Source: Microbispora siamensis
GTDB lineage: Bacteria; Actinomycetota; Actinomycetes; Streptosporangiales; Streptosporangiaceae
DNA: 64,000 bases
Reading direction: 5' to 3'
NCBI RefSeq assembly: GCF_016863095.1
Contig: NZ_BOOF01000018.1
Coordinates: 62,001-126,000 of the forward strand
Under the pieces are notes generated by a model. It worked only from the letters and a program-made list of their open reading frames with translations, was not told the DNA's origin and made no database searches. This document shows positions 49,169-58,427 of this stretch, one piece after another. The position numbers were made by a program, and so were the translations under genes. The stretch's first letter is position 1. Each line of letters begins with the position of its first letter.

Positions 49169-50104
49169 ATGGCGACCACTGCTCCGGTCACCGGCCGGAA
49201 GACCACCCCGGGCCATGCCCCCCTGGTGATCAGGCACGGGATCCGGCGGCGCCGGTCCCCGCAGGACCGCCGCAGCGCGACGCTGACCGTGCTGACCGCG
49301 CTCATGCTCGTCTACACGCTGCTCCCCCTGGTCTGGCTGGTGATCAACGCCACCAAGACCCAGGAGGGACTGCTGGGCTCCTTCGGCCTGTGGTTCGACG
49401 GCGACTTCGCCCTGTTCGACAACATCGGCACGACCTTCACGTACAACGACGGGATCTTCGTCCGCTGGCTGCTCAACACCCTGCTGTACGTGGTCGTCGG
49501 GGCGGGCGGCGCGACCCTGCTGGCGACGCTGGCGGGCTACGGACTGGCGAAGTTCGACTTCCCCGGCAAGAAGGCGGTGTTCGCCGTCGTGATCGGGGCG
49601 GTGGCGGTGCCCGGCACCGCGCTTGCCGTCCCCACGTTCCTGATGTTCGCCAAGATGGGCCTGACCGACACCCCGTGGGCGATCATCATCCCGTCGCTGG
49701 TCTCGCCGTTCGGCCTCTATCTGATGTGGACCTTCGCCAACGACGCCGTGCCGAAGGAGATCCTCGAGTCGGCGCGGGTGGACGGCTCGGGCGAGTTCCG
49801 CACCTTCTTCCGCATCAGCCTGCCGCTGCTGGCGCCCGGCCTGGTCACGGTGCTGCTCTTCAACGTGGTCGCGACCTGGAACAACTACTTCCTGCCGCTG
49901 ATCATGCTGAAGGACCCCGACTGGTATCCGCTCACGGTCGGCCTCAAGGAATGGAACCAGCAGGCCCTCACGGCGGGCGGCGAGGCGATCTTCAATCTCG
50001 TGATCACCGGTTCGCTGCTCACCATCATCCCGCTGATCGCGGCGTTCCTGCTGCTCCAGCGCTACTGGCAGTCGGGCCTGGCCGCCGGAAGCGTCAAGGA
50101 ATGA
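49169..50104 (+). CDS. ABC sugar permease (MalG-like)
   Basis: 311 residues with six membrane segments and the EAA-type loop EILESARVDGSGEFRTFFRISLPLLAPGL that docks the ATPase. Together with the upstream permease and the binding protein it forms a CUT1-family oligosaccharide importer. The ATP-binding subunit is not here; in actinobacteria a shared MsiK-like ATPase encoded elsewhere is usual. Confidence 0.9.
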   Translation: MATTAPVTGRKTTPGHAPLVIRHGIRRRRSPQDRRSATLTVLTALMLVYTLLPLVWLVINATKTQEGLLGSFGLWFDGDFALFDNIGTTFTYNDGIFVRWLLNTLLYVVVGAGGATLLATLAGYGLAKFDFPGKKAVFAVVIGAVAVPGTALAVPTFLMFAKMGLTDTPWAIIIPSLVSPFGLYLMWTFANDAVPKEILESARVDGSGEFRTFFRISLPLLAPGLVTVLLFNVVATWNNYFLPLIMLKDPDWYPLTVGLKEWNQQALTAGGEAIFNLVITGSLLTIIPLIAAFLLLQRYWQSGLAAGSVKE

Positions 50105-50182
50105 CCGGCACGGCGTGACCGGCACGGCATGGCCGCCCCCACCGACGTCTGTCTCCCCGGATAACTCAGAAAGGCACATCCC

Positions 50183-51547
50183 ATGGCGATAACCCGCCGT
50201 CGCGCCCTCCTGCTGGGCGCGGCCCTGACCGTGTCGCTCACCGCCGGCGCCTGCGGCTCCGGCGACGACGGCTCCGCCCCCGGCGCCGACGCGCCCGCCG
50301 CCCCCGCGGCGTCCGCGGCCGTCTCCGACGCCGACATCCAGAAGGCGCTCGACACCGGCGGCTCCATCACCGTCTGGGCGTGGGAGCCGACGCTCAAGCA
50401 GGTCGTCGCGGACTTCCAGGCCAAGTATCCGAAGGTCAAGGTCAACCTCGTCAACGCCGGCACCGGCAACGACCAGTACACGGCCCTGCAGAACGCGATC
50501 AAGGCCGGGTCCGGGGTGCCGGACGTCGCCCAGGTGGAGTACTACGCCCTGCCGCAGTTCGCCCTCGCCAAGTCGGTCGCCGACCTCAGCGCCCTCGGCG
50601 CGGGCAAGCTGGACGGCACCTTCACCCCCGGCCCGTGGAGCTCCGTCCACATGGGCAACGGCATCTACGGCCTGCCCATGGACTCCGGACCGATGGCGCT
50701 GTTCTACAACAAGGAGGTCTTCGACAAGTACGACCTCAAGGTGCCCACCACCTGGGATGAGTTCGCGGCGGACGCCGAGAAGCTGCACAAGGCGAACCCG
50801 AAGGCGTACATCACCAACGACACCGGCGACGCGGGCTTCACCACCAGCATGATCTGGCAGGCGGGCGGCAAGCCGTACACCGTGGACGGCACCACGGTCG
50901 GGATCAACTTCGCCGAGCCGGGCACGCAGAAGTTCACCGCCCTCTGGCAGAAGCTGATCGACGGCAAGCTGCTCGCGCCGGTCACCAGCTGGAGCGACGC
51001 CTGGTACAAGGGCCTGGGCGACGGCACCATCGCCACCCTGGTCATCGGCGCCTGGATGCCCGCCAACCTCGAGTCCGGGGTCAAGGCCGGAGAGGGCAAG
51101 TGGCAGGTCGCGCCCATGCCGCAGTGGGAGGCCGGCGGCAGGTCCACCGCCGAGAACGGCGGCAGCTCGCTCGCGATCCCCGAGGCCAGCGCCAACAAGA
51201 ACCTCGCCTACGCCTTCCTGAAGTACGCCAACGTGGACGAGGGGGTGCAGACCCGGGTCGACGGCGGCGCCTTCCCCGCCACCACCGCCCAGCTGCAGGA
51301 CCCGAAGTTCCAGGACAAGGAGTTCCCCTACTTCGGCGGCCAGAAGGTCAACCAGGTGCTCGCCGAGTCCGCCTCGCAGGTCGTCAGCGGCTGGTCCTAC
51401 CTGCCCTTCCAGGTCTACGCCAACAGCATCTTCAACGACACGGTCGGCAAGGCGTACACCTCCTCCACCACGCTGCAGGACGGCCTGAAGGCCTGGCAGG
51501 ACGCCTCTCTGAAGTACGGCGAGGAGCAGGGCTTCACCGTCAAGTAG
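50183..51547 (+). CDS. Extracellular sugar-binding lipoprotein (CUT1 ABC)
   Basis: 454 residues. Lipobox LTAGAC with Cys24 anchors it to the membrane; the TRRRALLLG start also resembles a Tat signal. The family-1 binding-protein fold shows ITVWAWEPTLKQVVADFQAKYPKVKVN and LFYNKEVFDKYDLKVPTTWDEF. Because it lies next to GH5 and GH42 genes, a beta-linked galactan or mannan oligosaccharide is the likely ligand. That is inference. Confidence 0.92.
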   Translation: MAITRRRALLLGAALTVSLTAGACGSGDDGSAPGADAPAAPAASAAVSDADIQKALDTGGSITVWAWEPTLKQVVADFQAKYPKVKVNLVNAGTGNDQYTALQNAIKAGSGVPDVAQVEYYALPQFALAKSVADLSALGAGKLDGTFTPGPWSSVHMGNGIYGLPMDSGPMALFYNKEVFDKYDLKVPTTWDEFAADAEKLHKANPKAYITNDTGDAGFTTSMIWQAGGKPYTVDGTTVGINFAEPGTQKFTALWQKLIDGKLLAPVTSWSDAWYKGLGDGTIATLVIGAWMPANLESGVKAGEGKWQVAPMPQWEAGGRSTAENGGSSLAIPEASANKNLAYAFLKYANVDEGVQTRVDGGAFPATTAQLQDPKFQDKEFPYFGGQKVNQVLAESASQVVSGWSYLPFQVYANSIFNDTVGKAYTSSTTLQDGLKAWQDASLKYGEEQGFTVK

Positions 51548-51574
51548 CGGCCACCGTAGTCGCCGGGGCCATCG

Positions 51575-51606
51575 CTGCCGCCGTTCCGCGGGGAGCGCGG
51601 CGGCAG
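51575..51606 (+). terminator. Hairpin after the binding-protein gene
   Basis: Perfect 9-bp arms CTGCCGCCG/CGGCGGCAG, 14-nt loop, 27 bp after the stop; may attenuate readthrough into the glycosidase genes. Confidence 0.5.
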
Positions 51607-51676
51607 GACGGGCCGGGCGGCTAGACACACCCCGGCCCGTGCGTTCCCGGCGCACGTGCCGATTCCACCCGGCCGA

Positions 51677-51706
51677 TTGAACTGCGCCGAGTCCACCGCA
51701 TACGTA
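51677..51706 (+). promoter_or_regulatory. Candidate promoter of the GH5 gene
   Basis: TTGAAC (-35) and TACGTA (-10) are separated by 18 bp, about 130 bp before the GH5 start. Moderate match only. Confidence 0.35.
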
Positions 51707-51836
51707 CTTCCGCGGCGCCGCCGACCGGCGGCGTCGTCCCGGCCACCGACAGCCGATCCCCCTGACCCGACGGGTCGAACAGACAGGTCCAGCGGACCTC
51801 GCCCGGCTGCCGGTCCTCCCCCCGAAAGGAAGCACC

Positions 51837-53003
51837 ATGCACTCCCACCCCCGCAAGCACCCCGGAACGCACGCACACCGCCGTTCGCTGGCCGGCGCGC
51901 TCACGGCACTGGCCGTCGTCTCCGCCGGTGTGCTGGCCGGCGCGACGCCCGCAGCGGCCGACACCAGCCAGTTCAAGGGCGTCAACTGGGCCGACCCCCG
52001 CGACAACTACGCCGACGATCCAGTGATCCCCTCGGGACTGTCCGCCTCCGACAGCTATGCCACGGTGAAGGCCAAGGCCGACGCCATCCTCACCGGCTTC
52101 CAGAACAACCTGGGCGCCAACACCGTACGGCTGCCGGTCAACCCCTACTCCGTCGGCACCGGCTGGTGGAACTCGTACACGGGCGCGATCGACGCGGCGA
52201 CCGCCAAGGGCTTCAAGGTCGTGCTCGCCTACTGGGAGGGCCCCTCCGCCAAGGACGGCAGGATCGACGACGTCGCGGCGTGGACCTCGATGTGGAACAC
52301 CGTCACCGCCAGGTACGGCGGCAACGGCCTGGTCTACTTCGAGCCGATGAACGAGCCGTTCGGCTACGGCCAGTCGGCGTGGGCGGACGTCGCCGCCGGC
52401 TGGATCGGCGACCACCCGTCGATCCCGAAGAACCGGATCTTCGTCAGCGGCACCGGCTACAACGACAACGTCACCTCCGTGTGCGCCGACAGCCGGCTGA
52501 ACGGCACCTACCTGTCGCTGCACCACTACGGCTTCTGGGGCACCCACACCTACAACGACTGGGTCACCGACTTCAGGAACCGGATCGGCTCGTGCGCGTC
52601 CCGTACGGTCGTCGACGAGATGGGCGCGCCGATGACGACGGGCCTGAACTACAACGACGCGAACAGCACCGACAACTTCGTGCGCTACCTGCGCGCGGAC
52701 ACCGACACGATCCGCTCCCTCGGCATGGGCGCGATCTACTGGCCCGGGCTGCGGGGCGGCGACCCCTACACCCTGCAGACGCTGCAGGGCAGCGGCGTCA
52801 ACCTCACGCTGAGCACGCCCAACAGCAGCGGCGTCGACCGAATCAGGTACGCCTGGGGCTCCGGCTCCGGGGGCACCTCCGTGCTGCGCGGCGTGCCCTC
52901 CAACCGGTGCCTCGACGTCAACCAGGCCCGCACCGCCAACGGCACCCCGGTCATCCTGTGGACCTGCAACGGCGGCGCCAACCAGCAGTGGAAGACCACG
53001 TAA
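51837..53003 (+). CDS. Secreted GH5 glycosidase with truncated ricin-type lectin tail
   Basis: 388 residues. A signal peptide with a basic N-region (cleavage after AAA near 41) directs secretion. The GH5 catalytic pair is Glu173 in FEPMNEPF and Glu261 in VVDEMGAP. Residues about 348-388 are a single ricin subdomain (RCLDVNQARTANGTPVILWT...QQW) instead of the usual three, so the lectin stops after one third. The ATG follows a GAAAGGA site. Substrate probably a beta-glycan such as mannan or galactan; subfamily not assignable by eye. Confidence 0.88.
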   Translation: MHSHPRKHPGTHAHRRSLAGALTALAVVSAGVLAGATPAAADTSQFKGVNWADPRDNYADDPVIPSGLSASDSYATVKAKADAILTGFQNNLGANTVRLPVNPYSVGTGWWNSYTGAIDAATAKGFKVVLAYWEGPSAKDGRIDDVAAWTSMWNTVTARYGGNGLVYFEPMNEPFGYGQSAWADVAAGWIGDHPSIPKNRIFVSGTGYNDNVTSVCADSRLNGTYLSLHHYGFWGTHTYNDWVTDFRNRIGSCASRTVVDEMGAPMTTGLNYNDANSTDNFVRYLRADTDTIRSLGMGAIYWPGLRGGDPYTLQTLQGSGVNLTLSTPNSSGVDRIRYAWGSGSGGTSVLRGVPSNRCLDVNQARTANGTPVILWTCNGGANQQWKTT

Positions 53004-53024
53004 CCATCACTTGAAGGAGTCGTT

Positions 53025-55064
53025 GTGAACGCTGACCGACACCGTTGGGTGCGCTGGCCGTCCGACCCCGGACGGGCCCGCCTGGGGTTCGGGGCCGACT
53101 ACAACCCCGAGCAGTGGCCCCGGGAGATCTGGGACGAGGACATGCGCGCGATGCGGGCGGCCGGGGTGAACATCGTCTCCTTGGCGATCTTCTCGTGGGC
53201 GCGGATCCAGCCGGACGAGGACGTCTGGGACTTCGGCTGGCTCGACGAGGCGATGGACCTGCTGCACGCCAACGGCATCGCGGTCGACCTGGCCACGGCG
53301 ACGGCCTCGCCGCCGCCGTGGCTGACCGCCAAGCACCCGGAGATCCTCCCCGTGGACCAGCACGGCCACACGCTGTGGCCGGGCGCGCGGCAGCACTGGC
53401 GGCCGACCTCGCCGGTCTTCCGCGAGCACGCGCTGCGCCTGACCCGGGCCCTCGCCGAGCGGTACGGCGGCCATCCCGCCCTCGCCGCCTGGCACATCTC
53501 CAACGAACTCGGCTGCCACAACGTCTACGACTTCTCCGACGACGCCGCGACCGCCTTCCGCGACTGGCTGCGAGGACGGTACGGCACGCTGGACGAGCTG
53601 AACCGCGCCTGGGCGACCTCGTTCTGGTCCCAGCGCTACAGCGACTGGTCGCAGATCCTGCCGCCGCGCCTGGCCGCCTCCTACCCCAACCCCACCCAGC
53701 AACTGGACTTCAAGCGGTTCTCCTCCGACGCCCTGAAGGACTACCTGCGCGCCGAACGGGACGTCCTGCGCGAGCTGACCCCGGACATCCCCGTGACCAC
53801 GAACTTCATGGTCATGGGCGAGACCAAGGGCATGGACTACGCCGACTGGGCCGCCGAGGTCGACTTCGTCTCCAACGACCACTACCTGCTGACCGGTCCC
53901 CAGGCCCAGGACGAGCTGTCCTTCTCGGCGAACCTCACCGGCTCACTCGCCGGCGGCCGGCCCTGGTATCTGATGGAGCACTCCACCAGCGCGGTCAACT
54001 GGCAGCCGGTCAACCTGGCGAAGCGGCCCGGCGGCCTGGCTCACGACTCACTCACCCACGTCGCGTACGGCGCCGACGCGGTCTGCTTCTTCCAGTGGCG
54101 GCAGTCGGCGGGCGGCGCCGAGAAGTACCACTCGGCGATGGTCCCCCACGCGGGCACCGACAGCGACGTGTTCCGGTCGGTCGCCGACCTGGGCGCCACG
54201 CTGGCCGCCCTCGCGCCGGTCGCGGGCACCCGGCGGCTGCGCGCCCCTGTGGCCATCGTCTTCGACTGGGACTCCTGGTGGGCCAGCGAGCTCGACTCCC
54301 ACCCCACCTCGCTGCTGCGCTACCGGCAGGAGGCCCTCGACTGGTACACCGCGCTCCTCGACGCGGGCGTCCGGGTGGACGTCGTCGACGTGGACGACGA
54401 CCTCAGCGGCTACCGGCTGCTCGTTGCGCCGATCCTGCACGTCGTGCCCGGCGCGCTCGCCCGCAGGCTGGAGGACTACGTCGCCTCCGGCAGGCACCTC
54501 GTCACCACCTACTTCTCCGGGATCGTGGACGAGGACGACCACGTGTGGCTCGGCGGCTATCCCGGGGCGCTGCGCGACCTGCTCGGCATCCGCATCGAGG
54601 AGTTCGGCCCCCTGCTGGACGGCGACGCCGTCGACCTCGACCTCGGCGTCACCGGCACCCTGTGGACCGACCGGATCGACCTCGCCGACCCGGCGACCGA
54701 GGTGCTGGCGACGTACAAGTCCGGCGACCACGCGGGCCGCCCCGCCGTCACGACGCGCCGTACGGGAGCGGGTTCGGCGTCGTACGTCTCCACCCGCCTC
54801 GGCCCGGAGGGTCTCGGGGTCGTCCTCCCCCACCTGCTGGACGTCGCCGGGGTCTCCTCGGAGCTGCCCTCCGAAGCCCGCGGGCTCGTGGACGTCGCCG
54901 TCCGCACCGACGGAACGGACGACTACTGGTTCCTGATCAACCGTACCGACCGGCACGTCGACCTGTCCGCGGTCCCCGGCGACCCCCTCCACGGCCCCTC
55001 CCTGGCGCCGGACACGACCCTGGCCCCCCGGCAGGTCCGCGTCCTGCGGCGGCCCCGCGGATAG
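53025..55064 (+). CDS. GH42 beta-galactosidase
   Basis: 679 residues, complete. GADYNPEQW at the start, predicted acid/base Glu161 in WHISNELGCHN and nucleophile Glu318 in WYLMEHSTSAVNW. No signal peptide, so it works inside the cell on oligosaccharides brought in by the ABC importer. GTG at 53025 follows GAAGGAG. 21 bp behind the GH5 gene. Clearly homologous to the GH42 at the left edge, which belongs to a different (ROK) locus. Confidence 0.93.
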   Translation: MNADRHRWVRWPSDPGRARLGFGADYNPEQWPREIWDEDMRAMRAAGVNIVSLAIFSWARIQPDEDVWDFGWLDEAMDLLHANGIAVDLATATASPPPWLTAKHPEILPVDQHGHTLWPGARQHWRPTSPVFREHALRLTRALAERYGGHPALAAWHISNELGCHNVYDFSDDAATAFRDWLRGRYGTLDELNRAWATSFWSQRYSDWSQILPPRLAASYPNPTQQLDFKRFSSDALKDYLRAERDVLRELTPDIPVTTNFMVMGETKGMDYADWAAEVDFVSNDHYLLTGPQAQDELSFSANLTGSLAGGRPWYLMEHSTSAVNWQPVNLAKRPGGLAHDSLTHVAYGADAVCFFQWRQSAGGAEKYHSAMVPHAGTDSDVFRSVADLGATLAALAPVAGTRRLRAPVAIVFDWDSWWASELDSHPTSLLRYRQEALDWYTALLDAGVRVDVVDVDDDLSGYRLLVAPILHVVPGALARRLEDYVASGRHLVTTYFSGIVDEDDHVWLGGYPGALRDLLGIRIEEFGPLLDGDAVDLDLGVTGTLWTDRIDLADPATEVLATYKSGDHAGRPAVTTRRTGAGSASYVSTRLGPEGLGVVLPHLLDVAGVSSELPSEARGLVDVAVRTDGTDDYWFLINRTDRHVDLSAVPGDPLHGPSLAPDTTLAPRQVRVLRRPRG

Positions 55065-55206
55065 CTGGCCGACAGCGGGGTCCTCGACGTCTGGCGCCGT
55101 TCCCTCCGCCGGGAGAGGATGACGGGGCGACGAGGGGCCGGCGCCGCACGGTCCACCGTCCTCGCACCGAAGATCACGGTCAGCGGATCGTTCTCGGGAG
55201 AGGCAC

Positions 55207-56715
55207 ATGGGAGAAGTCGTCATCGTCGGAGGCGGCCCTACCGGGCTGTGGCTCGCGGCGGAGTTACGTCTCGCGGGGGTCGAGGTCACGGTCCTGGAGA
55301 GGCGGGCGGAACGCGACCCGCACTCCAAGGGCTTCACGGTCCACCCCCGCACGATGGAACTGTGGGCGTCGCGCGGCGTCGGCGAGTCGTTCGTCGCGCA
55401 GGGCATCCGGGTGCCCGACTCGCACTTCGGTCTCCTCGACCATCGGATGGACTACACGACGCTCGACACCCCTTTCCCGTACGTCCTCCTGCTCGCGCAG
55501 CCGAAGGTCGAGGAGCTGACCGAGGGCTACGCCCGCGACCTGGGGGCGGACGTCCGGCGCGGGCACGCCTTCACCGCGCTGACCCAGGAGGTGGACCGGA
55601 TCCTGGTGCGGGCCGAGGGCCCGGGAGGGCCCTACACGATGGAGACGGGCTTCCTGGTCGGCTGTGACGGAGTGGGCAGCGCCGTCCGCTCGGCCGCCGG
55701 GATCGGTTTCCCGGGAAGCGGCTCCACCGCGTACGCCTGGGTCGCCGACGCGACGCTCGACGATCCTCCGGCGGTGCCGTACTTCCAGAAGACCGACGCG
55801 GCCGGCCAGGTGCTGGTCGTGCCCATCGGACCCGGCCTCCACCGGGTGGCGGGCGTCGACGGCACCGGCGCCCTCGGGTGGGGGGGCAGGCCCGCGGAGA
55901 AGGAACTGCGCGCCTGGCTCGTGGCCGTCGCCGGCACCGACTTCGGCCTGCGCGACCCCGTCTGGGTGTCCGGCACGGGATCCGCCTCGTGCCTCGCCGA
56001 CCGATACCGCAGCGGTCGCATCCTCCTGGCCGGGGACGCCGCGCACCGTTTGTTCCCCGCCGGGGGCATGGGCCTGAACCTCGGCGTGCAGGACGCGTGG
56101 AACCTCGGCTGGAAGCTCGCCGCCACCGTGCGGGGATGGGCTCCCGACGGGCTGCTGGACAGCTACCACGCGGAAAGGCACCCGGTAGGCGCGGCCACGC
56201 TGCGCCTGACCCGGGGGCAGACCGCGCTCATGACGACGTTCACGCCCGAGAACCTCGCCCTGCGGTCGGTCCTGGACGACGCCATCGCGCGGGTGCCGGA
56301 GTTCTCCCGCTTCCTGGCGGAGCAGGTCTCCGGCATCGGTGTGTCGTACGGACGGAACGCGGCTGATCACCCGCTCGTGGGGACACGCGCGCCGGACCTG
56401 CGGCTGTCCGACGGATCGGGGCTGTTCGCGCTGCTCGTCCCCGGGCGCTACGTGCTGCTCGACCTCACGGGAGCGGGCCGCGCCCTCCCTGGTGGGGTGA
56501 CTACGTCCCGGGCGCTGCCCACCCCGCCGGGATTGACCGTGCGTGCGGACGAGCCGGTCGAGTCCCGGGCCGGATGGCGACGGGTCCGCGCCGCGCTCGT
56601 CCGCCCGGACGGGCACGTCGCCTGGGCCTCCGAGGAGGACGACGACGTGGCGCTACGGTCCGCGGCGGCCACGGCCCTCGCCGCCACGACCTGTGTCAGG
56701 ACGCCGGACTCCTGA
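55207..56715 (+). CDS. FAD-dependent aromatic monooxygenase
   Basis: 502 residues. VVIVGGGPTGLWLAAELRLAG (FAD ADP-binding), VGCDGVGSAVR (DG motif) and LLAGDAAHRLFPAGGMGLNLGVQDAWNL (GD motif) match the PheA/TfdB class of FAD hydroxylases, which use NAD(P)H to hydroxylate aromatic compounds. A thioredoxin-like C-terminal domain begins near residue 400. The ATG follows GAGAGG. Substrate unknown. Confidence 0.9.
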   Translation: MGEVVIVGGGPTGLWLAAELRLAGVEVTVLERRAERDPHSKGFTVHPRTMELWASRGVGESFVAQGIRVPDSHFGLLDHRMDYTTLDTPFPYVLLLAQPKVEELTEGYARDLGADVRRGHAFTALTQEVDRILVRAEGPGGPYTMETGFLVGCDGVGSAVRSAAGIGFPGSGSTAYAWVADATLDDPPAVPYFQKTDAAGQVLVVPIGPGLHRVAGVDGTGALGWGGRPAEKELRAWLVAVAGTDFGLRDPVWVSGTGSASCLADRYRSGRILLAGDAAHRLFPAGGMGLNLGVQDAWNLGWKLAATVRGWAPDGLLDSYHAERHPVGAATLRLTRGQTALMTTFTPENLALRSVLDDAIARVPEFSRFLAEQVSGIGVSYGRNAADHPLVGTRAPDLRLSDGSGLFALLVPGRYVLLDLTGAGRALPGGVTTSRALPTPPGLTVRADEPVESRAGWRRVRAALVRPDGHVAWASEEDDDVALRSAAATALAATTCVRTPDS

Positions 56716-56763
56716 CCGCCTCCTCCTAGGGACGGCTCATCGGAGGTCGCCGGCCGGGAACTG

Positions 56764-57423
56764 TCAGCGGGACGTGTCCGTGACGACGGCGAACACGCCG
56801 CGGACCTCGGCCCCGTCCGGCAGCCGCCAACCGGCCGTCACGTGACCCAGGGCGTCGGCGACGCCGGCTTCGCCGGGCCGCAGAACACGGGTCACCCGCA
56901 TGGTCAGCCGTCCGCCCCCGTCGCGGTCCACGACGATGTCGGTGGCGTGCGGCGCGTCGGTCACGGCCGTCAGCCGGATCGGGCCCGACCCGGCGGCTCC
57001 CGCGAAGCTCCTGGTGACCGAAGGGTCGGGGGTGTGGCTCACGTTCTGATCCTGCGCCTCGGCGTCGCCCTGGAACAGGGCGTGGAGTTGTGCGACGAGG
57101 ACCGGGTCGTGGGTGCCGTCGTAGATCCACCGCTGTCCCAGGACGCCGTGCTCCGCCGTCCCGATGAGGGCGTGATCAGCCCCCTCCAGCGGCGCGCTCC
57201 GGTAGGTGAACGGCACCTGGTAGAAGACCGGAGCTTCGCCGGAGACGTCGGTGACCACCATGAACTCGATGCCGACCTCGCCTCGCGGGTCGTCGAGCCG
57301 GAAGCCCCCGGCCTTCGTCAGCTCCGGGCGTCCCCCGCCTTCGTACCAGGGCTGAGCGGGCAGCCACGTGGTGAGCAGCTCCAGCTTGCTGGGCGTCAGC
57401 GTGGTGCGATGGATGACAGCCAT
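56764..57423 (-). CDS. Maltokinase N-terminal cap-like protein (CG0192-related)
   Basis: 219 residues. IHRTTLTPSKLELLTTWLPAQPWYEG...VGIEFMVV and the later FYQVPFTYRSAPL/ALIGTAEHGVLGQRWIYDGTHDPV resemble the cap domain that precedes maltokinase and the free-standing actinobacterial relatives. No kinase domain is attached. Role unknown, perhaps sugar or nucleotide binding. Confidence 0.8.
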   Translation of the reverse strand: MAVIHRTTLTPSKLELLTTWLPAQPWYEGGGRPELTKAGGFRLDDPRGEVGIEFMVVTDVSGEAPVFYQVPFTYRSAPLEGADHALIGTAEHGVLGQRWIYDGTHDPVLVAQLHALFQGDAEAQDQNVSHTPDPSVTRSFAGAAGSGPIRLTAVTDAPHATDIVVDRDGGGRLTMRVTRVLRPGEAGVADALGHVTAGWRLPDGAEVRGVFAVVTDTSR

Positions 57424-57590
57424 ACCGTGAAGCCCCTCCGTCGGCGTCCCGTCACCGTGCTCCCCGGTGCCACCGCCCGGGGCCGATCATCGTCTCACAC
57501 GCCCCGCGGCGGCTCTTCACGTGCTCCCCCGTACCGGGGAGGTGCGGCGCGCCGGCGACCGCCCCGCCCCGGCGGGCCGCTACGGAGGTG

Positions 57591-58427
57591 CTAGTCGGCG
57601 AAGTCCGCGACGTGGTCGCGGGCCCACGTGGCGAAGGTGCGGGGAGCGTGGCCGGTGACCTGTTCGACGGTGCCGGTCAAGGGCACGGGGCGGCCGTCGT
57701 TGGCCTCCCAGTAGTCGAGCAGGGCGTCCGCATAAGGACCGGGGAGGTAATCGGCCATCTCCTGTTTCCATTCCTCGGGAGTGACGTGGTCGACGGTGAC
57801 CGGCCGGTCGATGATCTCGGCGAGCTGCTCGATCTGTTCGCTGAACGTGAGGCTCTCCGGGCCGGTCAGGTGGAGGCGCCGGCCCTGGTGGCGTGGGTCG
57901 GTGAGCACGGTGAAGGCCACTTCGGCGAGGTCCCGTTCGTGGATGGGGTCGGTGTGGGAGCCCGGGTAGGGCAGGCTCACCGGGCGCCCGGCCTTGATGG
58001 GCCAGGCCCAGGCGCCCGCGTTGCCGGCGAAGGAGCCGGGGCGCAGGATCGTGGTGGTGAGCGGTGCGGCGAGCAGTGCGGTCTCGACGTCGAGATGGGA
58101 CTTGGCCAGCGGGTTGCCGGCCGCGCCGGGATCCAGCACGCTCGCGGAGGACAGCAGGACGACGTGCTCGACCCCGGCCGTGACGGCGGCGTCGACGAAG
58201 TCGGCGATGTGCGAGGCCTCGGCGTACAGGAAGACCTCGGTGACGCCGGCGAGAGCGGCCGGGAAGGTGGCGGGATCGCGGAGGTCGCAGGTGACGGCCG
58301 TGACGCCGTCGGGGACCCGCAGCTGTGCGGGGTCGCTGGAGGCCACGCGTACGGGGCGACCGGCCTGAAGCAGCAGGGTCAGCAGGTGGGTGGCGACCGC
58401 GCCGCGGCCTCCGGTGACGAGAATCAT
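57591..58427 (-). CDS. NmrA-like NAD(P)-binding reductase
   Basis: 278 residues, atypical SDR. Nucleotide-binding MILVTGGRGAVATHLLTLLLQAG, then VVLLSSASVL and a TILRPGSFAGN stretch typical of NmrA/quinone-reductase-like proteins. The Tyr-Lys catalytic pair of classical SDRs is absent, as is common in this group, so it may be a redox sensor rather than an enzyme. The ATG at 58427 follows GGAG. Confidence 0.85.
   Translation of the reverse strand: MILVTGGRGAVATHLLTLLLQAGRPVRVASSDPAQLRVPDGVTAVTCDLRDPATFPAALAGVTEVFLYAEASHIADFVDAAVTAGVEHVVLLSSASVLDPGAAGNPLAKSHLDVETALLAAPLTTTILRPGSFAGNAGAWAWPIKAGRPVSLPYPGSHTDPIHERDLAEVAFTVLTDPRHQGRRLHLTGPESLTFSEQIEQLAEIIDRPVTVDHVTPEEWKQEMADYLPGPYADALLDYWEANDGRPVPLTGTVEQVTGHAPRTFATWARDHVADFAD

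Noticed and set aside
48239-52006. 1255-codon minus-strand open frame across the permease, binding-protein and GH5 genes
   Set aside because: Antisense artefact: Arg/His/Gln/Asp-rich with no domain, and it crosses intact plus-strand genes and the broken junction.
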